Origin: Balneola sp. EhC07
GTDB taxonomy: Bacteria; Bacteroidota; Rhodothermia; Balneolales; Balneolaceae
Reading direction: 5' to 3'
Length of the DNA: 64,000 bases
Assembly: GCF_001650905.1 (NCBI RefSeq)
Contig: NZ_LXYG01000015.1
Location: 37,232 to 101,231, forward strand
Shown: in pieces, positions 53,916 through 62,312 of the stretch
How the letters are laid out: every line of letters begins with the position of its first letter
Numbering within the stretch: the first letter of the stretch is position 1
Made by a program: the position numbers and the translations under genes
Notes under the pieces: generated by a model
Told to the model about the DNA's origin: nothing
What the model saw: only the letters and a program-made list of their open reading frames with translations
Databases searched by the model: none

Positions 53916-56219
53916 CTAACCTATTACCTGAAGAGGTGCTGCTTTCAGCATCAACTTCTTTTGTCCTCTTGACTTGAAAAATACAACAACTTTTGTATCC
54001 ATTCCTAATCCGGTTCTGCTTATGATCTTTCCCGGGCCGAATTTTGCATGCTCAACAACAGCTCCAACCTGAAACGGATCGTCTCCATCCTGCAGATCAT
54101 ACTCAATAGTATTTCCGCTGGCAGATTTGTAAGTCTTGCCACTAACGGGTGTTTCCCAATCATATTCTATAGAAGTTGCACCTGTAGATTTATTGGATGA
54201 AGAAGACTCATCCAAAGAAAATCGGTCTGCTTTTTGAGTGATAGTTGCTCCGGTTTCAGTTCGAACTACTCCCGAATCAACTTCATCGATAAAACGGGAG
54301 CGAATCTGTCGTTGTTCTTCTCCGAATTTATACCTGTTTCTGGCATGGCTGAAATATAAACGTTCTTCAGCTCTTGTTATGGCAACATAAAACAACCGAC
54401 GTTCTTCTTCTATATCAACTTCAAATCCAACACGTGCTCCAACAGGGAAGAGGTTTTCTTCCAGCCCAACTACAAATACAGTAGGGAATTCCAGACCTTT
54501 GGAACCGTGAACAGTCATAAGTGTAATGGCTGGTTTATTCTCATCAAATTTATCAGCATCAGTGATCAAGCTGATTTCCTGCAAAAACGCACTCAGAGAA
54601 GGATTAGAGTTTCCTTTTTCATAATATGCGATCGCATTCTGGAATTCCAGGATGTTATCTCTTCTCATCATAGATTGTTGAGAATTTTCTTCAACCAAAG
54701 CTTTTACATAGCCCGACTGTTCCAGAACTGCACGGGTCGATTCGGTTAAACTTAAACCGTTTTCCATTTCTGAACGCAACCGGTTGATCATATCCACAAA
54801 TTCGCGAATGCGCACTTTAGCCGGTTTATAAACATCTGTGTTTTCAACATCCTGAAGAATGGTCCAGACAGAACGTCCTTCAGAGCGTGCTTTTTTTCTA
54901 AGGTCTTGAATTGATTTGTTCCCAATTCCCCTTGAGGGCTCATTGATGATCCGGATGAGATTAGTTTCATCGTTTGGATTTACCAACAAAGTCAGATAGG
55001 CAAGTACGTCCTTGATCTCTTTACGTTGATAGAAGGAGAGACCTCCAACCAATTGATAAGCAAGATCACGTCTTCTCAGTGCTTCTTCAAAAACACGGGA
55101 TTGATAATTTGTGCGATAAAGAATAGCAAAATCATTGTTATTGTATCCGTGCCTTATTTTCAGCTCATGAATGTAACTGGCAACTCTGTTTGCTTCATCG
55201 CGTTCATCATAGTTATCCAAAAGAATAACCGGATCGCCGTAATCCTGTTCGGTCCAGAGAGTTTTATCCAGTTGCTTTGAGTTCTTTTTGATGATAGAAT
55301 CGGCACACTGAAGAATAGATTTTGTGGAACGATAGTTTTGTTCCAATGGAACTCTTTCAGCATCCTCATAATCCTCCTGAAAATTCAGGATATTTGAAAT
55401 ATCAGCACCACGGAACGAGTAAATACTTTGTGCATCATCACCAACCACGCAAATATTTCCGTACTTCTTAGCCAGCATTTTGGTGACCTTATACTGAGCA
55501 TGATTGGTATCCTGATACTCATCTATCATAATATATTTGAAGCGATTCTGATACACTTCCAGCACTTCAGGAAACTCTTCAAACAGTTGAATAGGCTTTA
55601 TCAACAGATCATCAAAATCCATGGCATTACTTTCTTTTAAACGCGTGATGTAGATCTTGTAGACTCGTGCTGTAATGTCATCCAGTGTACTGCCGACAAA
55701 CTTGTTTTGATAAGTATCAGCATCGATAAGTTGATTCTTTGCATCACTGATCTTATTACGGATAGTTTTCGGCTTGATCTCCTTGGGATTAAAATTCAGT
55801 TCCTGAAGGATCTGTTTAATAACTGTTTCAGAATCACTGGTGTCATAAATAGTGAAGTCTTTACCATAGCCTAACCTGTCTGCCTCAAACCTTAATATCT
55901 TTGAAAAAATAGAGTGAAAGGTACCCATCCAGAGCTTGGAAGCTTTGTCGCCGATCAATCCTTTGATCCTGTCTTTCATTTCACGAGCTGCTTTATTTGT
56001 GAATGTAAGAGCTAAAATTTCATTAGGTGCAGCTTTAAATTGCTGAAGGAGGTAAGCTATCCGAAAGGTTAATACCCGGGTTTTACCACTACCGGCACCT
56101 GCTATAATTAACAGCGGTCCATTAGTATGAGTAACAGCTTTTCTCTGTTGTTTGTTAAGACCTTTCAGGAAATCAGGTTTTCCTTGAGGTTCTTCAGATT
56201 GTAGGGTAAAAGTTTTCAA
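53916..56219 (-). CDS. UvrD/PcrA-type ATP-dependent DNA helicase
   Basis: A 767-residue superfamily 1A helicase. Motifs are in order: Q-like LNKQQRKAV, Walker A IIAGAGSGKT (residues 38-47), Ia ALTFTNKAAREMKDRI, II YIMIDEYQDTNHAQY, III VVGDDAQSIYSFRGAD, IV LEQNYRST, V TLMTVHGSKGLEFPTVF and VI RRLFYVAITRAEERL. The C-terminal tail has HAKFGPGKIISRTG, as in PcrA. It acts in repair and in clearing proteins from DNA. PcrA and UvrD cannot be told apart here. Confidence 0.94.
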   Translation of the reverse strand: MKTFTLQSEEPQGKPDFLKGLNKQQRKAVTHTNGPLLIIAGAGSGKTRVLTFRIAYLLQQFKAAPNEILALTFTNKAAREMKDRIKGLIGDKASKLWMGTFHSIFSKILRFEADRLGYGKDFTIYDTSDSETVIKQILQELNFNPKEIKPKTIRNKISDAKNQLIDADTYQNKFVGSTLDDITARVYKIYITRLKESNAMDFDDLLIKPIQLFEEFPEVLEVYQNRFKYIMIDEYQDTNHAQYKVTKMLAKKYGNICVVGDDAQSIYSFRGADISNILNFQEDYEDAERVPLEQNYRSTKSILQCADSIIKKNSKQLDKTLWTEQDYGDPVILLDNYDERDEANRVASYIHELKIRHGYNNNDFAILYRTNYQSRVFEEALRRRDLAYQLVGGLSFYQRKEIKDVLAYLTLLVNPNDETNLIRIINEPSRGIGNKSIQDLRKKARSEGRSVWTILQDVENTDVYKPAKVRIREFVDMINRLRSEMENGLSLTESTRAVLEQSGYVKALVEENSQQSMMRRDNILEFQNAIAYYEKGNSNPSLSAFLQEISLITDADKFDENKPAITLMTVHGSKGLEFPTVFVVGLEENLFPVGARVGFEVDIEEERRLFYVAITRAEERLYFSHARNRYKFGEEQRQIRSRFIDEVDSGVVRTETGATITQKADRFSLDESSSSNKSTGATSIEYDWETPVSGKTYKSASGNTIEYDLQDGDDPFQVGAVVEHAKFGPGKIISRTGLGMDTKVVVFFKSRGQKKLMLKAAPLQVIG

Positions 56220-56229
56220 CGAGCTAAAA

Positions 56230-56589
56230 TTATTCTGAGCTTATCTCAATTAAAAAAGAATCTGTTTTCTGATTGCAACCATCAGAAATGATGACATTAG
56301 CAGATGTATTAAGGTCTCTTATTGCTTTAAATCGAATGATATTTGCTGAAATATCAGTAATCTTAAGAGCAACGAAACCACTTGATTCGGAAGCTCTAAA
56401 GCTAAGTATTTTATCTTCAGATTGACCGAAATATTCGGAGAAATCTATATCAATGCTTTCCTCTAATACAAGTTCTATATCAGGAAGTGGTGCAAGCTCA
56501 ATAATTTCACCCGCACAGCTATCATCTCCGGAAGATGAACAACCATTTAGAATTAAAAGTGCTAGTAAAAAGATCAACAGGTTTTTCAT
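56230..56589 (-). CDS. Small lipoprotein
   Basis: A 119-residue protein with a lipobox (LLILNGCSSSGDD; lipid Cys17) and a beta-rich acidic remainder. One pair of Cys residues (in DSCAGE and DGCNQK) may form a disulfide. No family was recognised. It lies between valS and the helicase gene, 10 bases from the latter. Confidence 0.7.
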   Translation of the reverse strand: MKNLLIFLLALLILNGCSSSGDDSCAGEIIELAPLPDIELVLEESIDIDFSEYFGQSEDKILSFRASESSGFVALKITDISANIIRFKAIRDLNTSANVIISDGCNQKTDSFLIEISSE

Positions 56590-56635
56590 AAACAGAAAAA
56601 CACTCCGAATTTATATTTTATAGTTCTGAGCTAAA

Positions 56636-59314
56636 TTACTGAAAATCTTTCAGCTGTTCTTTAAGCTTTTCGAGATTGGCTTCACCATCTCGTTTTTTGT
56701 TACGTTCATTTTGAACAACCGCTTCAGGTGCGTTGTCTACAAAATTCGAATTGTTAAGCTTTCCGTTTACACCTTTCAAGAAACCTTCAACTCGTTGTAT
56801 TTCTTTTTGGATCCTTTCGATCTCTTTATCTACATCAACCAGATCAAACATCTGAACGTAGATCTCATCATTTCCAACAAGAGCAGAAGCACAAGCTTTT
56901 GGTTTTTTAAGATCAGTAGCTATAAACAAGGACTTTAAAACTTGTAGCTTTCTGAGGATCCATTCGTTTTCTTCAATTTTTTGAGCATTGGATGTCTTAA
57001 TAAGTACTTCAATGTCTTTTTTAGGTGAAACACCCATTTCTGAACGGATATTTCTCAACGCAGAAATCATTCCCTGCATACTTTCGAACAGAGTTACATC
57101 TTCAGTATTGATCTTGCTGTCATCGAACTCAGGCCAATCTGAAATACACAATGCTTCTTCTGATGATCTTTCGTCAATATGCTGCCAGATCTCTTCACTG
57201 ATAAACGGCATAAAAGGATGGAGTAGCTTCATCAATTGCTCAAACATCCCTAATGCAACATTGAGTCGTTCGTTATCAAACTTATCACCGTAATTCGCAG
57301 GTTTAGCAAGTTCGATGTACCAATCGCAGAAATCATCCCAGATCAATGAATATACTTTCTTGAGAGCATCATTCAGTTTATAGTTCTGAAAATCCTCTTC
57401 AACTTCTTTGATGGTTTGATGGATTCGAGACATCATCCAGCGGTCAACCAGATTTTCGGAATCTATTTCAGTAGTAGGATTGTATTCCACATCTTCTTCC
57501 ATATTCATGGATAAAAAGCGGAATGCATTCCAGATCTTATTACTGAATTTACTTCCCTGTTCACAAAGTTTCGAATCAAAGGGGAGGTCGTTTCCTGCAG
57601 GAGTTGCAAATAACATTCCCATCCGAATTCCATCCGCTCCATATTGTGAGATAAGCTCTAAAGGATCAGGAGAGTTTCCTAAACTCTTGCTCATCTTGCG
57701 ACCTTGTTTGTCTCTAACTATTCCGGTGTAATACACATTTTTGAATGGTAATTCACCGCGATATTCATATCCGGCAATGATCATTCTGGCTACCCAGAAG
57801 AACATGATCTCCGGAGCCGTAACCAGATCATTGGTAGGGTAGTAGTAATCTACTTCATCTTTTTTATAGAATCCGTCAAACACAGAAATAGGCCATAACC
57901 ATGATGAAAACCAAGTATCGAGTACATCTTCTTCCTGTTTCAGGTCACCAGCTGTAAGCTTTTTGTTTCCGGATTTTTCTTTAGCAGCTTTTACTGCTTC
58001 TTTCAAAGTTTTAGCAACAACAAAGTCATCATCACCTTCGCCGTAATAATAAGCAGGAATTCTGTGTCCCCACCAAAGCTGACGAGAAATACACCAGTCA
58101 CGAACGTTTTCCATCCAATGACGATAGGTGTTCTTGAATTTCTCCGGATGAAACTGAATGTTATCGTTCATTACATTTTCAAGAGCGGGTTCGCTTAACT
58201 CTTTCATTGCAACCCACCATTGAAGAGAAAGACGTGGTTCAATAACTGCGTCCGTTCTTTCAGAATAACCAACTTTGTTCTTGTAATCTTCTACTTCAAC
58301 AAGATTGCCCGCTTCATCCAGATCTTTCGAGATCTGCTTACGAACATCAAACCGGTCCATTCCAATATAGAGTTCGCCTTCTTCGCTGACAGTCCCATCG
58401 GCATTCATCATGTTGATGGTTTCCAGATTATGTCGCTGTCCCAGATCATAATCATTCAAATCGTGAGCAGGAGTTACTTTCAGGCAACCTGTTCCGAATT
58501 CCATATCCACGTAGTCATCCAGAATAATAGGAATTTCACGATTTACCAACGGAACGATCGCTTTTTTACCGTGAAGATGAGTGTAGCGTTCATCATCAGG
58601 ATTGATACAAACCGCAGTATCGCCCAGAATAGTTTCAGGACGAGTAGTGGCAATAGTTACATATTCATCGGAGTCAACGATCTTGTAGCGAACGTGATAC
58701 AGCTTGGAATTAACTTCCTTATGAATTACTTCTTCATCACTGAGCGCTGTTTTCGCAGCCGGATCCCAGTTGATCATTCTGGCACCACGGTAGATCTTTC
58801 CTTTGTTAAAAAGATCGATAAAAGTATCAATCACACTTTCAGAATACTTCTCATCCATGGTGAAAGTGGTGCGATCCCAATCACAACTGGCGCCTAATTT
58901 CTTAAGTTGCTCAAGGATGATGCCGCCATGTTCGTGCGTCCATTCCCAGGCATGTTCCATGAACTCGTCACGGGTAAGATCTTTTTTGGTAACACCTTTT
59001 TCACGGAGCTTTCGTACTACTTTTGCTTCAGTGGCAATAGAAGCATGATCTGTTCCGGGAACCCAACAGGCGTTGTAACCTTGCATTCTGGCTTTACGAA
59101 CCAATACATCCTGAATGGTATTGTTCAACATGTGCCCCATGTGTAGAACACCGGTTACATTTGGAGGAGGAATTACGACTGTAAATGGTTCTCTTTCGTC
59201 AGGTGTGGAATGGAAGTAATTATTGTCCATCCAATACTGATACCATTTGTCTTCAACTTGCGAAGGATCGTACTGTGCGGGAATTTCTTTTTTTGTGTTC
59301 GTTGAATCGCTCAC
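56636..59314 (-). CDS. valS: Valyl-tRNA synthetase
   Basis: A class I aminoacyl-tRNA synthetase of 892 residues, full length for the family. It has the HIGH-type motif PPPNVTGVLHMGHMLNN, the editing (CP1) domain with TTRPETILGDTAV, the KMSKS loop GRKMSKSLGNSPDP, an anticodon-binding region, and a C-terminal coiled coil (IERIQKEIQRVEGFLKGVN) of the ValS tRNA arm. It is closely followed by a small lipoprotein gene. Identity is certain. Confidence 0.97.
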   Translation of the reverse strand: MSDSTNTKKEIPAQYDPSQVEDKWYQYWMDNNYFHSTPDEREPFTVVIPPPNVTGVLHMGHMLNNTIQDVLVRKARMQGYNACWVPGTDHASIATEAKVVRKLREKGVTKKDLTRDEFMEHAWEWTHEHGGIILEQLKKLGASCDWDRTTFTMDEKYSESVIDTFIDLFNKGKIYRGARMINWDPAAKTALSDEEVIHKEVNSKLYHVRYKIVDSDEYVTIATTRPETILGDTAVCINPDDERYTHLHGKKAIVPLVNREIPIILDDYVDMEFGTGCLKVTPAHDLNDYDLGQRHNLETINMMNADGTVSEEGELYIGMDRFDVRKQISKDLDEAGNLVEVEDYKNKVGYSERTDAVIEPRLSLQWWVAMKELSEPALENVMNDNIQFHPEKFKNTYRHWMENVRDWCISRQLWWGHRIPAYYYGEGDDDFVVAKTLKEAVKAAKEKSGNKKLTAGDLKQEEDVLDTWFSSWLWPISVFDGFYKKDEVDYYYPTNDLVTAPEIMFFWVARMIIAGYEYRGELPFKNVYYTGIVRDKQGRKMSKSLGNSPDPLELISQYGADGIRMGMLFATPAGNDLPFDSKLCEQGSKFSNKIWNAFRFLSMNMEEDVEYNPTTEIDSENLVDRWMMSRIHQTIKEVEEDFQNYKLNDALKKVYSLIWDDFCDWYIELAKPANYGDKFDNERLNVALGMFEQLMKLLHPFMPFISEEIWQHIDERSSEEALCISDWPEFDDSKINTEDVTLFESMQGMISALRNIRSEMGVSPKKDIEVLIKTSNAQKIEENEWILRKLQVLKSLFIATDLKKPKACASALVGNDEIYVQMFDLVDVDKEIERIQKEIQRVEGFLKGVNGKLNNSNFVDNAPEAVVQNERNKKRDGEANLEKLKEQLKDFQ

Positions 59315-59376
59315 TTCAGCTACTAATTAAGGAATTTCTCTTTTATAAAATTAGGTGACATAGTTATTAAGTATCA

Positions 59377-59424
59377 AAGTGACAGAGTGCATTGTTACTT
59401 TGCAACTAAATCACTCTGTCACTT
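59377..59424. terminator. Inverted repeat after rsmB, possible terminator
   Basis: A perfect 13-base inverted repeat (aagtgacagagtg at 59377-59389, cactctgtcactt at 59412-59424) with a 22-base loop sits between the rsmB stop and valS. A third half-copy (ggtgacatag) lies just beyond. The tail is only weakly T-rich, so termination is possible rather than clear. Confidence 0.45.
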
Positions 59425-59428
59425 CTTC

Positions 59429-60751
59429 TTACTTTACTCTTTTCAATAATACACCAAAATGTCCGTCACATCCGTGTTTGTGAGGATAAGTTTGATACGC
59501 TTTACCGTCTTCAATAAGAATTTCTTCAGGAACAAAATCCTCAAGCGGTTGCAGCTCAAAGTTATCGTCCATTTTTTCCAGAAGCTTATGGATCTGCTCC
59601 ATGTTCTCTTCCGGCTCCAATGAACAGGTGCTGTATACTAAACGTCCGCCAAGTTTTACCATATTTGCTGCTTCTTCCAGTAATTTCTCCTGAAGTTCCA
59701 CTGCATTTTTAAGGCCTTGCTCGTCTCTTCTCCAACGAAGGTCAGCACGTTTACTCAATACTCCGGTTCCAGTACAAGGAGCGTCTAAAAGAACGGCATC
59801 CGCAAGAGGAAGTGATAATTCCAGAATATCACCGCGACGAATTTTAATATTTTCAGCACCAAAGTTCAGCGCATTTTCTGCAAGTAGCTCCAGTCTTTCA
59901 GCTGAAATATCCACAGAAAGGATATCACTTTTAGCTTCAGTCAGATCAGCGATCATAATTGATTTTGTACCGGGAGCAGCACAGAGATCATAAATTTTCT
60001 CATCAGGCTGAGGATCTAAGATAAACGGAGCAAATCCTGCTGCAAGATCCTGCACGTGGCACAATCCTTTTGAAAACAAGCCTTTTTCAATGAACGGCTG
60101 AACAGAATCTACTTTATAGAAATTTGGTAACCAGTCACTTGCTTCAAAGTCGATGCCCATTTTTTCCATACGCAGCTCAAAATTTTCCGGCTTGGTACGG
60201 ATCGTATTTACACGAACATAATAATTTGGTCGGCTGTTGTTTGCCTGATACAACTGAAACGCTTCTCTTTCTCCAAAACGTTTATTCCATCTGGCTACCA
60301 GCCACTCCGGATGAGAGAAAGTAGTAGCTACTAATTTGGTTCTGTCTTTGAAAGCCGGTTTTGGCAGAGCGCCTTCCTCACGTTGCATGTTACGGAGAAT
60401 AGCATTTACGAGGTCGCCGGTTTTAGAACCGAGCATAAATTTAGCTATTTCAACGGCTTCATTGATAGCGGCATAATCAGGAGTGCTGTCCATAAACAGC
60501 ATATCATAAATAGAAAGACGAAGAATGTTCTTAAGTTCCGGCTTCATTTCTTCAATTCCGATTGAAGAGAAATGATCGATGATAAAATCTAGGTAACTTC
60601 TTTTTCGGAGTATATTCTGTACGTATTCTCTTACCTGAGCTTTTTCACGAGTGTCCAGCTCGTTTGCAAGTGAATAGTCCAGGTTTTTTTCACGGTCGAA
60701 TTCAATTAAGATTTCTACGCTGACTGATCGTGCTGATAATTCGGGTTCCAA
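59429..60751 (-). CDS. rsmB: 16S rRNA (cytosine-967-C5)-methyltransferase
   Basis: A 440-residue protein: an N-terminal NusB-like RNA-binding domain (about 1-140, with ATTFSHPEWLVARWNKRFG at its end) and a C-terminal Fmu/NOL1-type methyltransferase. Motif I is IYDLCAAPGTKSIMIADL, the PC motif VLLDAPCTGTGVLSKR holds one catalytic Cys and the motif RLVYSTCSLEPEENMEQI the second. It methylates C967 of 16S rRNA. No co-operonic genes apart from possible read-through. Confidence 0.93.
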   Translation of the reverse strand: MEPELSARSVSVEILIEFDREKNLDYSLANELDTREKAQVREYVQNILRKRSYLDFIIDHFSSIGIEEMKPELKNILRLSIYDMLFMDSTPDYAAINEAVEIAKFMLGSKTGDLVNAILRNMQREEGALPKPAFKDRTKLVATTFSHPEWLVARWNKRFGEREAFQLYQANNSRPNYYVRVNTIRTKPENFELRMEKMGIDFEASDWLPNFYKVDSVQPFIEKGLFSKGLCHVQDLAAGFAPFILDPQPDEKIYDLCAAPGTKSIMIADLTEAKSDILSVDISAERLELLAENALNFGAENIKIRRGDILELSLPLADAVLLDAPCTGTGVLSKRADLRWRRDEQGLKNAVELQEKLLEEAANMVKLGGRLVYSTCSLEPEENMEQIHKLLEKMDDNFELQPLEDFVPEEILIEDGKAYQTYPHKHGCDGHFGVLLKRVK

Positions 60752-60788
60752 GATGCTCAGGATTTAAATATTCAAGTTAGGTGCTTAT

Positions 60789-60813
60789 AAAAAAAGGTGA
60801 TCCAATCACCTTT
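60789..60813 (-). terminator. Intrinsic terminator, creD side
   Basis: Read on the minus strand, the stem AGGTGAT/ATCACCT (60796-60801 with 60805-60810 at its core) is followed by seven T residues, which makes a good terminator for creD, upstream of rsmB. Confidence 0.8.
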
Positions 60814-60830
60814 AGTTGCATAAATGCGTC

Positions 60831-60862
60831 AAATAAAACAAGCTGGTTTTTTGCCAGCTTGT
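60831..60862 (-). terminator. Second, tandem terminator after creD
   Basis: A perfect 9-base stem (acaagctgg at 60838-60846, ccagcttgt at 60854-60862) with a seven-base loop is followed, on the minus strand, by a T-rich TTTTATTT. It precedes the terminator at 60789, so creD has two in tandem. Confidence 0.75.
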
Positions 60863-60909
60863 AGAATCCCTAAAGATAAAATATTAAGAGGGGAGTTGCT
60901 AATTAGAAC

Positions 60910-62244
60910 TTAGATTTTCATTGTATTATTTAATCTATACCAGTCGATTTTCCTCGAAAAGAACATGATCAACCCAAGTATTAGAAACAGTCCTACACTT
61001 CCGGTTAACAAAGCATATTCTTCAAGCTGTATAAGCATAAAGATAAACAGGTAAAGAGTTGACAGAATACTGCCCATCATCAGGGTAAGGTTTGTATTTT
61101 TTAGTATTGATTTTGTGAATCCGGTAACCAAAATTATGGTTGAAGATCCGGCAATCAGATAGGAAAGATTGAAAGACAGATGTTCAGAAACAGATAAGAG
61201 TAATAAATAGAAGAAGCATAGTGCAATCCCAATAAGGGAATACTGAACAGGATGGACAGGGCGCTTATTTCTTACTTCAATAAAAAAGAAGACCAGAAAT
61301 GTTAATCCAATAAATAAAATAGCATATTTAATACTGCGCTCAGATTTCTGATAATTATCCACAGGAATAAAAAGATCAACTCCAAAAGCAGCGGAGTTCA
61401 GATCAGGTCTGGAATTTTGCCAGTACTGAGGAAAGTTTCTGTTGAGATGAGTTACAACCCAAGACGCGTTAAACCCTGATTCCGTTATGGTTCTTTCTTT
61501 TGGAACAAAATCGCCATTAAAACTTGGAGAGTTCCATGAAGAGAGTAAACGAACGTTCGTTTCTTTTCCTACAGGTACAAATGCGATGCTCTCGCTGCCT
61601 TTGATATTTAGTTGAATTTGAAAATTAGTGCTGTTCAGGTTTTGTTCGACGGGGGAAAGTGAAAGCTCAATTGGTGCTGAAATCCCGGTTTTCAGAACAT
61701 CTTTATGTAGGTGGCTAATTCCGGGTTCAAAAGAAATATCGGCATTGTTCCACTTCACTTTTACATCGTCTTGAATACCTTTCATATCAGAAATACCAAG
61801 GTTAAGCCTCGCCTGATCAAGTATCAGGTTTTCTGGTTGTATCTCCAGTTTTTTAAGATCAGGTAACTGAAACTGTCCGGTTAGAGTCGACTGTGAATCG
61901 TAAACAGCAACTTCAAAGATCCCCCTATTAAGTGTCTCGGGAATAATTTTTCCATTAACATTCAAGCTTTCAGGAAGAACGTGTAAGTAATTGGTAAAGC
62001 TATTTGAATGATTTGTTTTGTAGGGAATACTCAGTATAGGGCCGGTAATTATTTGATCAGTTCCCCATTTATCACCGACTTCAGCCACTGCTTCTGATTT
62101 AGTGTTTTGTCGTTCATTAACCAACCCTTTGATCAGTGAAGCGGGTATCAGCAGAATGAGTGTAATTACAAATATTGTACCCATTTTCCACAGAACAGAA
62201 TAGTCTCTGTCAGTACGTACATCTTCTTGATTATTTTCAGGCAT
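60910..62244 (-). CDS. creD: Inner membrane protein CreD
   Basis: A 444-residue member of the CreD family (inner membrane protein linked to envelope stress and, in E. coli, to the CreBC regulon). An N-terminal helix (TIFVITLILLIPASLIKGLV), the family segment DKWGTDQIITGPILSIPY, a large periplasmic beta-domain (about 55-290) and six C-terminal helices from about residue 305 (AILFIGLTFLVFFFIEVRNK, RPVHPVQYSLIGIALCFFYL) fit the family closely. No CreBC is in the window. It is transcribed in the same direction as the DUF4139 gene, 68 bases apart. Confidence 0.93.
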   Translation of the reverse strand: MPENNQEDVRTDRDYSVLWKMGTIFVITLILLIPASLIKGLVNERQNTKSEAVAEVGDKWGTDQIITGPILSIPYKTNHSNSFTNYLHVLPESLNVNGKIIPETLNRGIFEVAVYDSQSTLTGQFQLPDLKKLEIQPENLILDQARLNLGISDMKGIQDDVKVKWNNADISFEPGISHLHKDVLKTGISAPIELSLSPVEQNLNSTNFQIQLNIKGSESIAFVPVGKETNVRLLSSWNSPSFNGDFVPKERTITESGFNASWVVTHLNRNFPQYWQNSRPDLNSAAFGVDLFIPVDNYQKSERSIKYAILFIGLTFLVFFFIEVRNKRPVHPVQYSLIGIALCFFYLLLLSVSEHLSFNLSYLIAGSSTIILVTGFTKSILKNTNLTLMMGSILSTLYLFIFMLIQLEEYALLTGSVGLFLILGLIMFFSRKIDWYRLNNTMKI

Positions 62245-62312
62245 AAAAGCTCCATTTAATATTATTTTAGTGAGCTTTTAGTACCTTTAATTTTCAAGGA
62301 AGTTCCCTGAGA

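Noticed and set aside
58220-58897. A 225-residue open frame opposite valS
   Set aside because: valS is a certain gene over its full length, and the antisense frame lacks family features.
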